A DNA stretch of 34,081 nucleotides from Prevotella sp. UBA2755 (lineage in GTDB: Bacteria; Bacteroidota; Bacteroidia; Bacteroidales; Bacteroidaceae): positions 1 through 34,081 of the forward strand of contig DEJF01000040.1 in NCBI GenBank assembly GCA_002353225.1, written 5' to 3'. Made by a program: the position numbers and the translations under genes. The notes under the pieces were generated by a model that saw only the letters and a list, made by a program, of their open reading frames with translations, searched no databases and was not told the DNA's origin. Below, one piece after another: positions 6,856 to 14,539 of the stretch; the stretch's first letter is position 1, and the number at the start of each line of letters is the position of its first letter.

Positions 6856-6884
6856 AAAAGGGGGCAAACAGTAACGTCTGCCCC
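6856..6884 (-). terminator. Terminator after the small glycine-rich ORF
   Basis: GGGGCA (6861-6866) pairs with TGCCCC (6879-6884). On the minus strand the stem is followed by CTTTTTAT. It lies 14 bases past the stop of the 57-residue ORF and closes the surface-protein unit. Confidence 0.75.
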
Positions 6885-6898
6885 ACTTTTCTTATCGG

Positions 6899-7072
6899 TT
6901 AAAAGCCGAAATCACCTCCTGTCAGAAGATCCATCCCGTCATCCTCGAAGATGCGGGCACCAGCACCTCCTCCACCACCATAGTCTATAGCCTCCAACGA
7001 GGCGGTGAGGATAACACCTTCCATCTTGTAACTGAATATCTCCATCTGAGGAGTCACATATATCTTTTTCAT
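6899..7072 (-). CDS. Small glycine-rich protein, unknown function (57 aa)
   Basis: The minus-strand ORF starts at the ATG at 7070-7072, 20 bases after the stop of the 978-residue surface protein. It is preceded by a strong AGGAGG ribosome site, which is unusual in this phylum. The product begins MKKIYVTPQMEIFSYKMEGV, continues ILTASLEAIDYGGGGGAGAR and ends DLLTGGDFGF, and has no signal peptide or membrane segment. I recall many short Prevotella hypotheticals with the same layout (MKK-Y--P, then an ESL/ASLE-like stretch, then a Gly/Asp-rich tail), none with a known role. The tight spacing, good ribosome site and following terminator support a real gene. A secreted or modified peptide precursor is one possibility, but that is speculation. 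Confidence 0.7.
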   Translation of the reverse strand: MKKIYVTPQMEIFSYKMEGVILTASLEAIDYGGGGGAGARIFEDDGMDLLTGGDFGF

Positions 7073-7092
7073 ATTCTTATCCTCCTATATCT

Positions 7093-10029
7093 TTATTTAA
7101 TCATCACCTTCTTACCGTTTACGATGTAGAGTCCCTTCTTCGGATAGAGCACACGCTGACCCTGCAGGTTATAATAGACATTATCGTCAGTGCCAACCTT
7201 GATATTCTTGATTGCCGTGGCATCACCGTCAAGAACAAGTGCCAGTTCATGGGCACTGCCACCTGCGACTTCGATATATGCGCGGAATGGTGCAACCGTC
7301 ATAGGAGTATCGATGACACGTACGAACTTACCGACATCAGTACCGTCGCCTACGAAGCAGTAGATATTCGAACTACCAGTAGAGCAAACAGACTTCGTCT
7401 GGTAGGTACCCATAAACTGAGCATTACCAACAGACGGAGCAGCATCCAAGGTCTTCACCTCTACCATCTTCGCACTGACTTTCGCAGCAGCGGGTTTGAA
7501 CATATATGGTGTGTTCGCTGCCGTTGCGTCTACAGACTCCATCACTGCCTTGTTGCCGTCAATGCTCTTTAACTGATAGAAAGTACCCAGACCTGCTGCT
7601 GTTGTCGCATCAATAGCGAAAGGCAGGTAGATGGTGCAGTTCTTATCTACGAGACTACTATAGTCACGAGCCTGCTCTGCCGCAACAGCGGTAAAGTCCA
7701 CCGCCGCCTCGAAACTACCTTCATCGCTCAACTGCATCTCATCACAAACACCACCGATCACCACATTCTTAGTGCCTGCTGCGATATCATTACCTGCTGG
7801 CAGGTAGATAAACGCTGTGGCAGGAAGATTGCTGAACGGCAATGCCGTACGGTCGACGACAAGTCCTGTAATACTGGTTTCGGACAGGTCGGCATAGGTC
7901 AGAGATGCAGGAACATCCTCAAACACGTTATCGGCAAGAGAGGCAACATCAGCATTTGTCACCTTAATATGATTCTCTGTCACTGTGATATCAGACTTCC
8001 CTAATGTCACAGGTGAAAGAGGAGGCTCTGGTACTACAGCCACCGAAGAAGACTTTACCGATACTTTCTTCAACTGCAACGTTCCAGTATTTCTTCTGCC
8101 AGGAGCACGGTTAGTATCGAGTTCCCGTGACTCCGTCAACAGGTTCTGATTGAAGATATAAATATAGGTCGGTTCACTGACGGCATAGTCAACAGAAGCA
8201 GTCGTCAGTGCCTCACCAGCATCACCCAGCAGTCTTGTTGGCTCTCCCTTGCCGACCTGTACCATCAACGAGGTGTTACCAAGTGTACGGAACTCAAAAC
8301 TGATCTTTCCAGTACCTGCAGGAACGAGTATCGTCAGTCCTTTGAAATCAGCGGCAAACGCTGCCGTGCCGGGCTCTGCATCAGGTACACCTGACATAGA
8401 TGTCTCAAGAGATACATACTTAATGTCGTTTTCCTTAAAGAAGCCATCACCCTCATCCAGCGTATAAAGCACATCATTAACGATGATACCTGTTGCCGGG
8501 ATATTCGCATCTGTCACGCTCTCCACATCTTCACCCAAGCCAGCGCCATCAGTACCATCCAAGTCTTTGGTTTCTCCTGACTCTTCAACGATTGGTTGAA
8601 GACCAGCAACCTGAACAGTCACTGTCTGTGCGCCACTTGGAAGAGTCTCCAATAATGCTGTCAAGCCGTTTTGGAATGTGGGAGAAACTTGAAAGAAGGC
8701 ACCTTCAATATCATTGAGCATAGCGGCACCACTGACATAGTTGAATGTCAGAGTACCAGGATTCATACTACTTGTGGTAAATATAACCTCGGGATACGGC
8801 TCTTCCTGGTTTGTATAATTGACAATGGAAACACCCTGCATGGTATTGTCACCTTTCAGGTAGATCGTCAGACTCGGCATCGAACCTATCAACTCTATAG
8901 ACTCAAGATCATTGGCACCGTTCAGTATCAGTGTGCTCTCACCGTCGAACTGTACGGTAGGCTCGCCTTGCTCATTCTCATTACCAGTGATGTCCATTCG
9001 GTTGCTTGAATTGACAATGGTACCGTTGACTGCTAAGTCATAACAAATGGCGAACAAATAACCTTCACCCGTTTCTTGAAGTTGCAGACCGTTCTGCATA
9101 TTATCCTCACTAACATCAACGCCATCGTATAATGGACCATTATAACCAACAAGCAAAGAACCCGGCTGATTCTTATTTGTCTGGAAATAAAATTTAGCAT
9201 CAGCGTTGTTGGACTTAAATGCGGTTGCATTCTCGGAAAGGGAAATCGTGTTATTCCCAATGAGGAAGATATTTAATTCAGCAAGATTACTGGCTACGGC
9301 GTATCCAGAATACTCATTAGAAGAATTATTAAAAGTCAGCGTATTCGTTTCTGCGTCGAATGACACAAACACTTCCGTATCATTCTGATATAATGCTCCT
9401 GCATTCTCGCTTGTCACCTGCTCACCATCATACCATAAATCATAAACAGTGGCGGAAGTAATAACTGCCTTGTTGACATTTTCTATATTGGCGTTAATAG
9501 CAGAATTATAAAGTCCATTTTTACTAGCATCATATTCTGTTCCGAATGCGGCAGACATTGCCACTCCCTCACCATAATTCAAGGAGGTGAAACCTGATAT
9601 AGCGGCAACACCTGCCGCACTCTGAAGGGTGAGTTTACAAACACCTGCCGTACTCTCATCCTTCACGAACGTCAACGCACTTTCAGAAAGTTGCCCGGAA
9701 AAATAAATGGCACTTTGCTTGTCACAGGTGATGGAGTTCTCACCTTTAATCACAATAGTCAGGCTCTCCATCCCGCACCATATACCCATATCGCCGTTCA
9801 CTGTTGCCCCGTCAAGGGTCAGTGTGTTGGTGAAAGCGTCATAGGTAATCGTACCGTTAATCATATCACCAATAATACCTGTGGCATTCTCGTCAGTCAC
9901 CCTTATACCAGCAACCGTTAAGTCATAGTCCCCAGCCCATGTTCCCATTGGCAACAGTAATGTGACTAACACTAAAAGACACTTCATCCTTCGTGCCAGA
10001 CAATCTTGATTAAGTAATCGTTTTCCCAT
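7093..10029 (-). CDS. Secreted surface protein with three internal repeats and a T9SS-like C-terminal tail (978 aa)
   Basis: It starts with a signal peptide (MKCLLVLVTLLLPMGTWAG, residues 15-33). Three copies of a module begin at about residues 35, 196 and 329. Each has the pattern Y-L--xG--VT--NA, TNTLTL, then a LTIxLxGxNTI strand, then a PGTLT-like segment. From about 510 it matches its neighbour (10288-12765): an SLMVQV domain ending APGRRNTGTLQLKKV, a leucine-rich-like stretch (SLTYADLSETSI) and an all-beta region. It ends YYNLQGQRVLYPKKGLYIVNGKKVMIK-like (residues about 952-978), resembling the Por secretion tail, so export through the type IX system and display at the surface are likely. 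Ligand unknown; the LTIxLxGxN pattern recalls carbohydrate-binding proteins, but that is a guess. Confidence 0.85.
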   Translation of the reverse strand: MGKRLLNQDCLARRMKCLLVLVTLLLPMGTWAGDYDLTVAGIRVTDENATGIIGDMINGTITYDAFTNTLTLDGATVNGDMGIWCGMESLTIVIKGENSITCDKQSAIYFSGQLSESALTFVKDESTAGVCKLTLQSAAGVAAISGFTSLNYGEGVAMSAAFGTEYDASKNGLYNSAINANIENVNKAVITSATVYDLWYDGEQVTSENAGALYQNDTEVFVSFDAETNTLTFNNSSNEYSGYAVASNLAELNIFLIGNNTISLSENATAFKSNNADAKFYFQTNKNQPGSLLVGYNGPLYDGVDVSEDNMQNGLQLQETGEGYLFAICYDLAVNGTIVNSSNRMDITGNENEQGEPTVQFDGESTLILNGANDLESIELIGSMPSLTIYLKGDNTMQGVSIVNYTNQEEPYPEVIFTTSSMNPGTLTFNYVSGAAMLNDIEGAFFQVSPTFQNGLTALLETLPSGAQTVTVQVAGLQPIVEESGETKDLDGTDGAGLGEDVESVTDANIPATGIIVNDVLYTLDEGDGFFKENDIKYVSLETSMSGVPDAEPGTAAFAADFKGLTILVPAGTGKISFEFRTLGNTSLMVQVGKGEPTRLLGDAGEALTTASVDYAVSEPTYIYIFNQNLLTESRELDTNRAPGRRNTGTLQLKKVSVKSSSVAVVPEPPLSPVTLGKSDITVTENHIKVTNADVASLADNVFEDVPASLTYADLSETSITGLVVDRTALPFSNLPATAFIYLPAGNDIAAGTKNVVIGGVCDEMQLSDEGSFEAAVDFTAVAAEQARDYSSLVDKNCTIYLPFAIDATTAAGLGTFYQLKSIDGNKAVMESVDATAANTPYMFKPAAAKVSAKMVEVKTLDAAPSVGNAQFMGTYQTKSVCSTGSSNIYCFVGDGTDVGKFVRVIDTPMTVAPFRAYIEVAGGSAHELALVLDGDATAIKNIKVGTDDNVYYNLQGQRVLYPKKGLYIVNGKKVMIK

Positions 10030-10084
10030 ATTGTTTATCTTTTTTAATTGTTAATTCAGGTTTGGTTTTATATAATAACGTTTA

Positions 10085-10092
10085 CAAAGATA
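10085..10092 (-). promoter_or_regulatory. Promoter -7 element of the 978-aa surface protein
   Basis: The minus strand reads TATCTTTG, 56 bases upstream of the ATG, with an A/T-rich leader. No clear -33 TTG. It suggests a start separate from the upstream paralogue. Confidence 0.6.
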
Positions 10093-10220
10093 GGTAAAAA
10101 TCAGATAAACGCATCACTTTTTTACTATTTTTTAATATAATAATGTATGCCTCTATTTCGTATCATCTTGACAAAGTACCTCTGTAGTATCTTACCCTGT
10201 TTGTCATGTTTAAATAATTT

Positions 10221-10248
10221 GGGAGCCTCTGTTATTCCAGAAGCCCCC
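10221..10248 (-). terminator. Hairpin between the two surface-protein genes
   Basis: An 11-bp stem with two G-U pairs (GGGGGCTTCTG and CAGAGGCTCCC on the minus strand) and a 6-base loop, 39 bases past the stop of the 825-residue protein. The following sequence is A/T-rich (AAATTATTT) without a clean T-run, so termination may be partial. The rest of the 258-base gap (10030-10287) holds the downstream promoter and nothing else I can recognise. Confidence 0.55.
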
Positions 10249-10287
10249 AAAATACGGACATAAAAGCCGACAAGTTTTCTTTACATT

Positions 10288-12765
10288 CTACTTCACCAAG
10301 AATTTCCTGCCCTGATAGATATAGATACCCTTTTGCACTGGTTTACCTATCAGGCGACGACCCTGCAGGTCATAGTAGATATCAGACGCATTGACTTTCA
10401 TCTGCACTGTCTGAATACCAGTATGACCATCAAAGAGGACGTCCAATGGTGTAACGGTAGCACCCTCCGCCTTGATATATGCCTGGAACGGAGTGACCTT
10501 AGTGGCAGAAGTCACAAGTTTAAACGTACCAGAGTCAGCGTCATAGGTATAGGCGTCAGATTTAACAGTCGTCGACTGATATACACCGACGAACTCCGGC
10601 GTTGCGGCGGCACGATAGACCGAACGGGCTGAAGCCTCTTCCGTATCGGCAGTTGCCGAAAGCACCTCCACCATCTCAGCGGCGATTGTGTTGGTTTTTG
10701 CCAAGAGCATATACGGCTGGTTAGCCTCTGTGGCAGTCACAGACTCCATGTTTACCTGGTTGTCCTCGATACCTTTAAAGGCATAGAAAGTTCCGATATT
10801 ACCGGCAGTCTCCTCATCGAGAGCGAAAGGTAGCATGATGGTTGACTTATCTGGCAGTGTCCTATCCAGAGAGGCATTCACTGCGATGAAGTCAGATGCC
10901 ACGTCGAAATTTCCATTGCCCAGCAACATGTCATAACAAACATCACCAATTACCACATTGTCACAACCCTCCTCAACGTCATTATCGTAAGGCAGGTAAA
11001 CAAAAGCGGTTGGGGGAAGGTTGCTAAACGGCAGTTTTGTACGGTCTACAACCAATCCATAAATCGAGGTGGCAGAGAGGTCGACGTATGTCAGACTATT
11101 GATACCCTCAAAGACATCTTCCGCAAGGTCTGTTATATCAGTGTCAGTAACCGTGATATGTCCGTCAACTATCGTGATATCATCCTTCGTCAAAATCTTC
11201 TGTACGCCATCTGCAGGACTGGTAGAGGAAGCAGTATGTGAACGAACCCTGATTTTCTTCAACTGAAGAGTACCCGTATTTCTTCTGCCTGGAGCACGCT
11301 GGGACGGAGAGGAGGCAGACGCAGCGTCTGAGTTATAGACATAGACAAAGGTAGACTGTGTGCAGGCATAGGGAATCTCTACCTCTGTCAGGTTCTCAAG
11401 ATTCTGATATACCTTCACCTTTTGGTTGCCTATCTTCACATTCAAGACACCAGACACATTCGTACGAGCCTCGAAGGATACCGTTCCAGTGCCTGCGGGC
11501 AGTAGGAATGTCAAGCCATGGAAGTCATTAGCGAATTCCACTGTTCCTGGCTGTGCCTTCGGAACTTCCGTCACTTTCGTATTCAAGTCCACCAACAGTC
11601 CGTCTTTAGTATCCTCAGGGTCAAAACCGTCATCTTCTCCCAAGGTATAGAGAATGTTATTGATGACAATACCATTCGCCGGTATGTCCCCGTCAGTAAT
11701 ACCCATAATATCCTTACCGAGTCCTTCACCATCACCATCAATAGTGGTCTCTCCCACCTCCTTGATAATTGGCTGAAGGAACGGCTCTATCGTTGCCACC
11801 CCATCATTCAACTGGTAAAGCAGGTTATTCCTAAATATAATATTGTTTTCCTCATAGATATCAAAAGGAGTATCCTCTATTCCTTCTATTGTCAGAGTTC
11901 CCGGATGACTATCCGTAGTGATGAACGTCAACTTATTAGAAGCCTTAGTCGTAGAGAAAGCACTATAGACATACATCTTACTTGTAGGGATAACGATACG
12001 GTTATCGCCTACCAGCCGTACCTTCAAATCGTCTATCTCACTGTTGATATAATTATCTTCAGGGGCATTGACATTCAGTTCATTCAGTGTCAGTGTCTTG
12101 GTAATGGCATTATAGGAGACGAAGGGTTGTCCTGACTGATTCCTGCTGTCTGTAATATCAGACGCATTCTCGTCGGTCACATTCACGCCACCTACCGTCA
12201 GTCCGTATTCTGTGATCTCCTTCCATTCCACATAAATCTCACTAATATACATGTCGCATTGTGAACTCGCTGTAAGTTCAATATTCAACGTAGACGCCGA
12301 TGTACGTGAGACGGGACTGAAGGTGTAGTCCCCGAAGGATATATTGTAGGTAGAACCAGTGTACTTGTTGATAGGAGTGACATTGATGGATTTGCTATCA
12401 TCCCCCACATAGAGATAAACTGACTCTGTCGAAGAGTAATCGCCATACTGTTGATAAGGGCCATACGAACCTACGCCGGCTGTCACAATGACTTTACTCA
12501 GTTGGGCTGGGAATATCGCCTCAGAAGTGATATTGATAGTAGTTCCTCCTCTAACATAGATGCCATATTCGTCAACATAACATTCTGAAGAGGACATCCA
12601 TCGCTCGCCATTATCACATGTAAAATAATAATTATCATTAGAAGAGGTAAAACGGTAGGTCTTGCTATAGGTCTTACCCCATGCCATTGCCGGTATCAGC
12701 ATCAAAGTCACCAACACCAATACACTTTTAAGTTTGCGATTGAATAATAAGTAATTGTTTCCCAT
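10288..12765 (-). CDS. Secreted surface protein with T9SS-like C-terminal tail, paralogue of the next gene (825 aa)
   Basis: Signal peptide at residues 1-30 (LVLVTLMLIPAMAWG). A unique N-terminal beta region (about 31-185) precedes one copy of the repeat module (EYGLTVGGVNVTDENAS, then KTLTL, VRLVGDNRI and PGTLTIEG). The C-terminal two-thirds follow the same order as the 978-residue neighbour: ANGIVINNILYTLG, an APGRRNTGTLQLKKI junction, LTYVDLSATSIYGLVVDR, and a tail ending YYDLQGRRLIGKPVQKGIY then IYQGRKFLVK. The tail fits the Por secretion sorting-domain pattern, so outer-surface display is likely. The two genes are clearly tandem duplicates that diverged at the N-terminus, as expected for ligand-binding parts. 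No TAnnTTTG is visible upstream; only a strong hairpin separates it from the partner-switching operon. Confidence 0.85.
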   Translation of the reverse strand: MGNNYLLFNRKLKSVLVLVTLMLIPAMAWGKTYSKTYRFTSSNDNYYFTCDNGERWMSSSECYVDEYGIYVRGGTTINITSEAIFPAQLSKVIVTAGVGSYGPYQQYGDYSSTESVYLYVGDDSKSINVTPINKYTGSTYNISFGDYTFSPVSRTSASTLNIELTASSQCDMYISEIYVEWKEITEYGLTVGGVNVTDENASDITDSRNQSGQPFVSYNAITKTLTLNELNVNAPEDNYINSEIDDLKVRLVGDNRIVIPTSKMYVYSAFSTTKASNKLTFITTDSHPGTLTIEGIEDTPFDIYEENNIIFRNNLLYQLNDGVATIEPFLQPIIKEVGETTIDGDGEGLGKDIMGITDGDIPANGIVINNILYTLGEDDGFDPEDTKDGLLVDLNTKVTEVPKAQPGTVEFANDFHGLTFLLPAGTGTVSFEARTNVSGVLNVKIGNQKVKVYQNLENLTEVEIPYACTQSTFVYVYNSDAASASSPSQRAPGRRNTGTLQLKKIRVRSHTASSTSPADGVQKILTKDDITIVDGHITVTDTDITDLAEDVFEGINSLTYVDLSATSIYGLVVDRTKLPFSNLPPTAFVYLPYDNDVEEGCDNVVIGDVCYDMLLGNGNFDVASDFIAVNASLDRTLPDKSTIMLPFALDEETAGNIGTFYAFKGIEDNQVNMESVTATEANQPYMLLAKTNTIAAEMVEVLSATADTEEASARSVYRAAATPEFVGVYQSTTVKSDAYTYDADSGTFKLVTSATKVTPFQAYIKAEGATVTPLDVLFDGHTGIQTVQMKVNASDIYYDLQGRRLIGKPVQKGIYIYQGRKFLVK

Positions 12766-12786
12766 ATATACTTGATTAAATATGAA

Positions 12787-12833
12787 GGTAGTTTAAAGGC
12801 TACAAACGATGGGTTTGGAGCCTCTAAACTACC
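12787..12833 (-). promoter_or_regulatory. Strong 47-nt hairpin between the switch operon and the surface-protein gene
   Basis: Arms are GGTAGTTTA-AGGCT-CAAAC and GTTTG-AGCCT-TAAACTACC, 19 paired positions with two single mismatches and a 5-base loop. It lies 10 bases after the HATPase stop and 21 bases before the surface-protein ATG. No T-run follows on the minus strand (TTCATATTTAATC). It may be a weak terminator, an attenuator or an RNA-processing site. Confidence 0.65.
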
Positions 12834-12843
12834 TGAAAGTAAT

Positions 12844-13773
12844 TTACATCGGAAGAGTCATCACGAAACGTGCGCCCTTACCTGTATTCGTAGTATCCAA
12901 CACAAGGTCACCGCCTAAGCGACGAGCAATGCTGCGAGCGAAAGTAAGACCAAGTCCCTGACCATCAAAATAACTGTTCAGTTTTACGTAAGGCTCAAAG
13001 ACACGCTCTGCCTCGTTGGCAGGAATACCCATACCCGTATCGGCTACGGTATAGGTGATCTTCGACACCTGCAGGTCGGCATCGACGGCAAGCGACACCG
13101 TTCCGTCGGTGGTGAACTTCTTGGAATTGTCAAGAAGCAAGGCAAGCGCATGAGCAGCCTGCTTCTCGTTGGTATGCAACATAGAGGCCGCCTGAGGACT
13201 AACTGTCAGTTCAAAGGTGAAATACTGACATTTGTCTATTGCAGACTCTGCGACAGCCTGTTTGGCTATTTGCTCTGCTACGATATTGTCATTACGCTCA
13301 ATAGGTGCCTCACTTCCCAGTTCGTTAAAGTCCTGAATCTTATACACCAAGCCGAAAAGAGGACTTGCCACGGCAGCGTCCAGTTTTCCTAACTCCTTGG
13401 TCATGTCCTGCACGACCTGTCCGTAATAGTCTTTATTGGTACGCAAGGTCTCCTCTATATTCTTGGAGGAAGCCTGCATGTCGGCATTCTGCTTTTCCAG
13501 GAAAGCGTTACGCTCCTCTAACTTACGGCTATTCTCCTCCATCTTGTCATAAAGGTCGAGAGCCTGCTCATAACCTTCACCGACATTCTCGAAGTTCTTC
13601 TGCAGGTTGCGATAGTCTTCCAGCAACTGCTGTTGCTCATCCACACGCCGCTGATAGTCCTTCAGCAAGGTCTCTTGCTCATTAGCCTGATCATGACTTC
13701 CCTTAATCTGGTAATACAGGGCAATGGCAAGGATGGCGACGATTAATGCTAATACGATAATAATCCAAACCAT
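12844..13773 (-). CDS. Membrane-anchored histidine-kinase-like ATPase without phosphoacceptor His
   Basis: A 309-residue protein: one N-terminal membrane helix (residues 2-22), a long coiled coil (about 28-130), then a HATPase_c domain. The N box reads ALALLLDNSKKFT (210-221), G1 is DTGMGIP (245-251), the F box is VFEPYV and G2 is GQGLGLTFARSIARRLGG. The usual dimerisation segment should carry a His in an H-box, but the stretch 100-199 has no histidine, so autophosphorylation in the normal way is unlikely. It starts 6 bases after the STAS gene and is the last gene of the partner-switching operon. It may act as a kinase for another protein, a scaffold or a sensor; the ATP site itself looks intact. 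Confidence 0.85.
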   Translation of the reverse strand: MVWIIIVLALIVAILAIALYYQIKGSHDQANEQETLLKDYQRRVDEQQQLLEDYRNLQKNFENVGEGYEQALDLYDKMEENSRKLEERNAFLEKQNADMQASSKNIEETLRTNKDYYGQVVQDMTKELGKLDAAVASPLFGLVYKIQDFNELGSEAPIERNDNIVAEQIAKQAVAESAIDKCQYFTFELTVSPQAASMLHTNEKQAAHALALLLDNSKKFTTDGTVSLAVDADLQVSKITYTVADTGMGIPANEAERVFEPYVKLNSYFDGQGLGLTFARSIARRLGGDLVLDTTNTGKGARFVMTLPM

Positions 13774-13779
13774 ATCCGA

Positions 13780-14091
13780 CTAATCCTTTCTTTGCTCTAC
13801 TTTCATAAACTTCGTAAAACCGGTCATATTCAAGACTTTATAAATCTCAGGACTTACGTTAGTCATCTTGAACTGACCTTTCTGTTGCATGACAGTACGC
13901 ATAGTTTTCTGAATCACACGCAGACCTGAACTAGCCATATAGTTCAACTCTGAGCAATCCATCTCCAAGTCAACACCACCATCAGCCAATGCTGGCTCTA
14001 TCTCACGCTCAAACTCACCGGCATTCATAGTATCAATACGCTGTCCGGTCTTAATGATGGTCTTACCACCTTCTTTCAAAATCTGTGTCAT
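13780..14091 (-). CDS. STAS-domain anti-sigma-factor antagonist
   Basis: A 103-residue SpoIIAA/RsbV-type protein. In this family the unphosphorylated form binds and sequesters an RsbW-type kinase, and phosphorylation on a conserved Ser releases it. The signature is DCSELNYMASSGLRVIQ (45-61), with candidate phosphosites Ser54/Ser55; Ala53 stands where many antagonists have Asp. Later motifs (GQFKMTNVSPEIYKVLNMTGF) are typical. It lies 33 bases after the RsbW-like gene, a gap with no promoter motif, and 6 bases before the HATPase gene. Confidence 0.93.
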   Translation of the reverse strand: MTQILKEGGKTIIKTGQRIDTMNAGEFEREIEPALADGGVDLEMDCSELNYMASSGLRVIQKTMRTVMQQKGQFKMTNVSPEIYKVLNMTGFTKFMKVEQRKD

Positions 14092-14124
14092 AGTCTTTAT
14101 TATTAAATTAATGTTATACCTTAT

Positions 14125-14535
14125 TTATTTTATATCTTTCTTCATCGTCAGAAGATTCTTACCCTCCAAGCGCTGGTAAGTCACCTCGTTCATAATGTTC
14201 TTAACAATATAGATGCCCATACCGCCCAAATCACGCTCTGCCGGGTTGACATCCATATCAGCACTCTCACTCAGAGTAGGATCAAACTCCCTTCCACGAT
14301 CACTCAGTACGAAGGTAAGTTCTTTGCCTTTACTTTCAGCCTTCAGTTCAATGTTGGCCTCTGTTCCTTCTGGGTAGGCATAGGAGATGACATTGACCAC
14401 CATCTCCTCCATGACAAGGTTGAGGTTCATCTGGAGTTCCATGTCAAGTCCCAGTTCTTCACCGATTTCCTCAATGAACTGGTTAACTCGCACCAGTTCG
14501 TCCATTCGGTTCTTAATACTGATTTCTTTCTCCAT
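14125..14535 (-). CDS. RsbW/SpoIIAB-like serine kinase (anti-sigma regulatory factor)
   Basis: A 136-residue HATPase_c_2 protein. The N box is NLVMEEMVVNVISYAYP with the Glu and Asn expected for ATP/Mg binding, G1 is LSDRGREFDPT and G2 is DLGGMGIYIVKNIMNEVTY. Family members phosphorylate a STAS antagonist and inhibit a sigma factor or other partner. The antagonist is encoded next (13780-14091) and the phosphatase just before it (4 bases away). No sigma factor gene is in the window, so its target is unknown. Confidence 0.92.
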   Translation of the reverse strand: MEKEISIKNRMDELVRVNQFIEEIGEELGLDMELQMNLNLVMEEMVVNVISYAYPEGTEANIELKAESKGKELTFVLSDRGREFDPTLSESADMDVNPAERDLGGMGIYIVKNIMNEVTYQRLEGKNLLTMKKDIK

Positions 14536-14539
14536 ATAG

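Noticed and set aside
10160..10200. Possible second promoter (TACTTTG on the minus strand) in the surface-protein gap
   Set aside because: It has only one base between TA and TTTG instead of two, so it does not fit the motif.
11518..12135. 205-codon plus-strand ORF
   Set aside because: Antisense to the 825-residue surface protein; no promoter or ribosome site and no recognisable domain.
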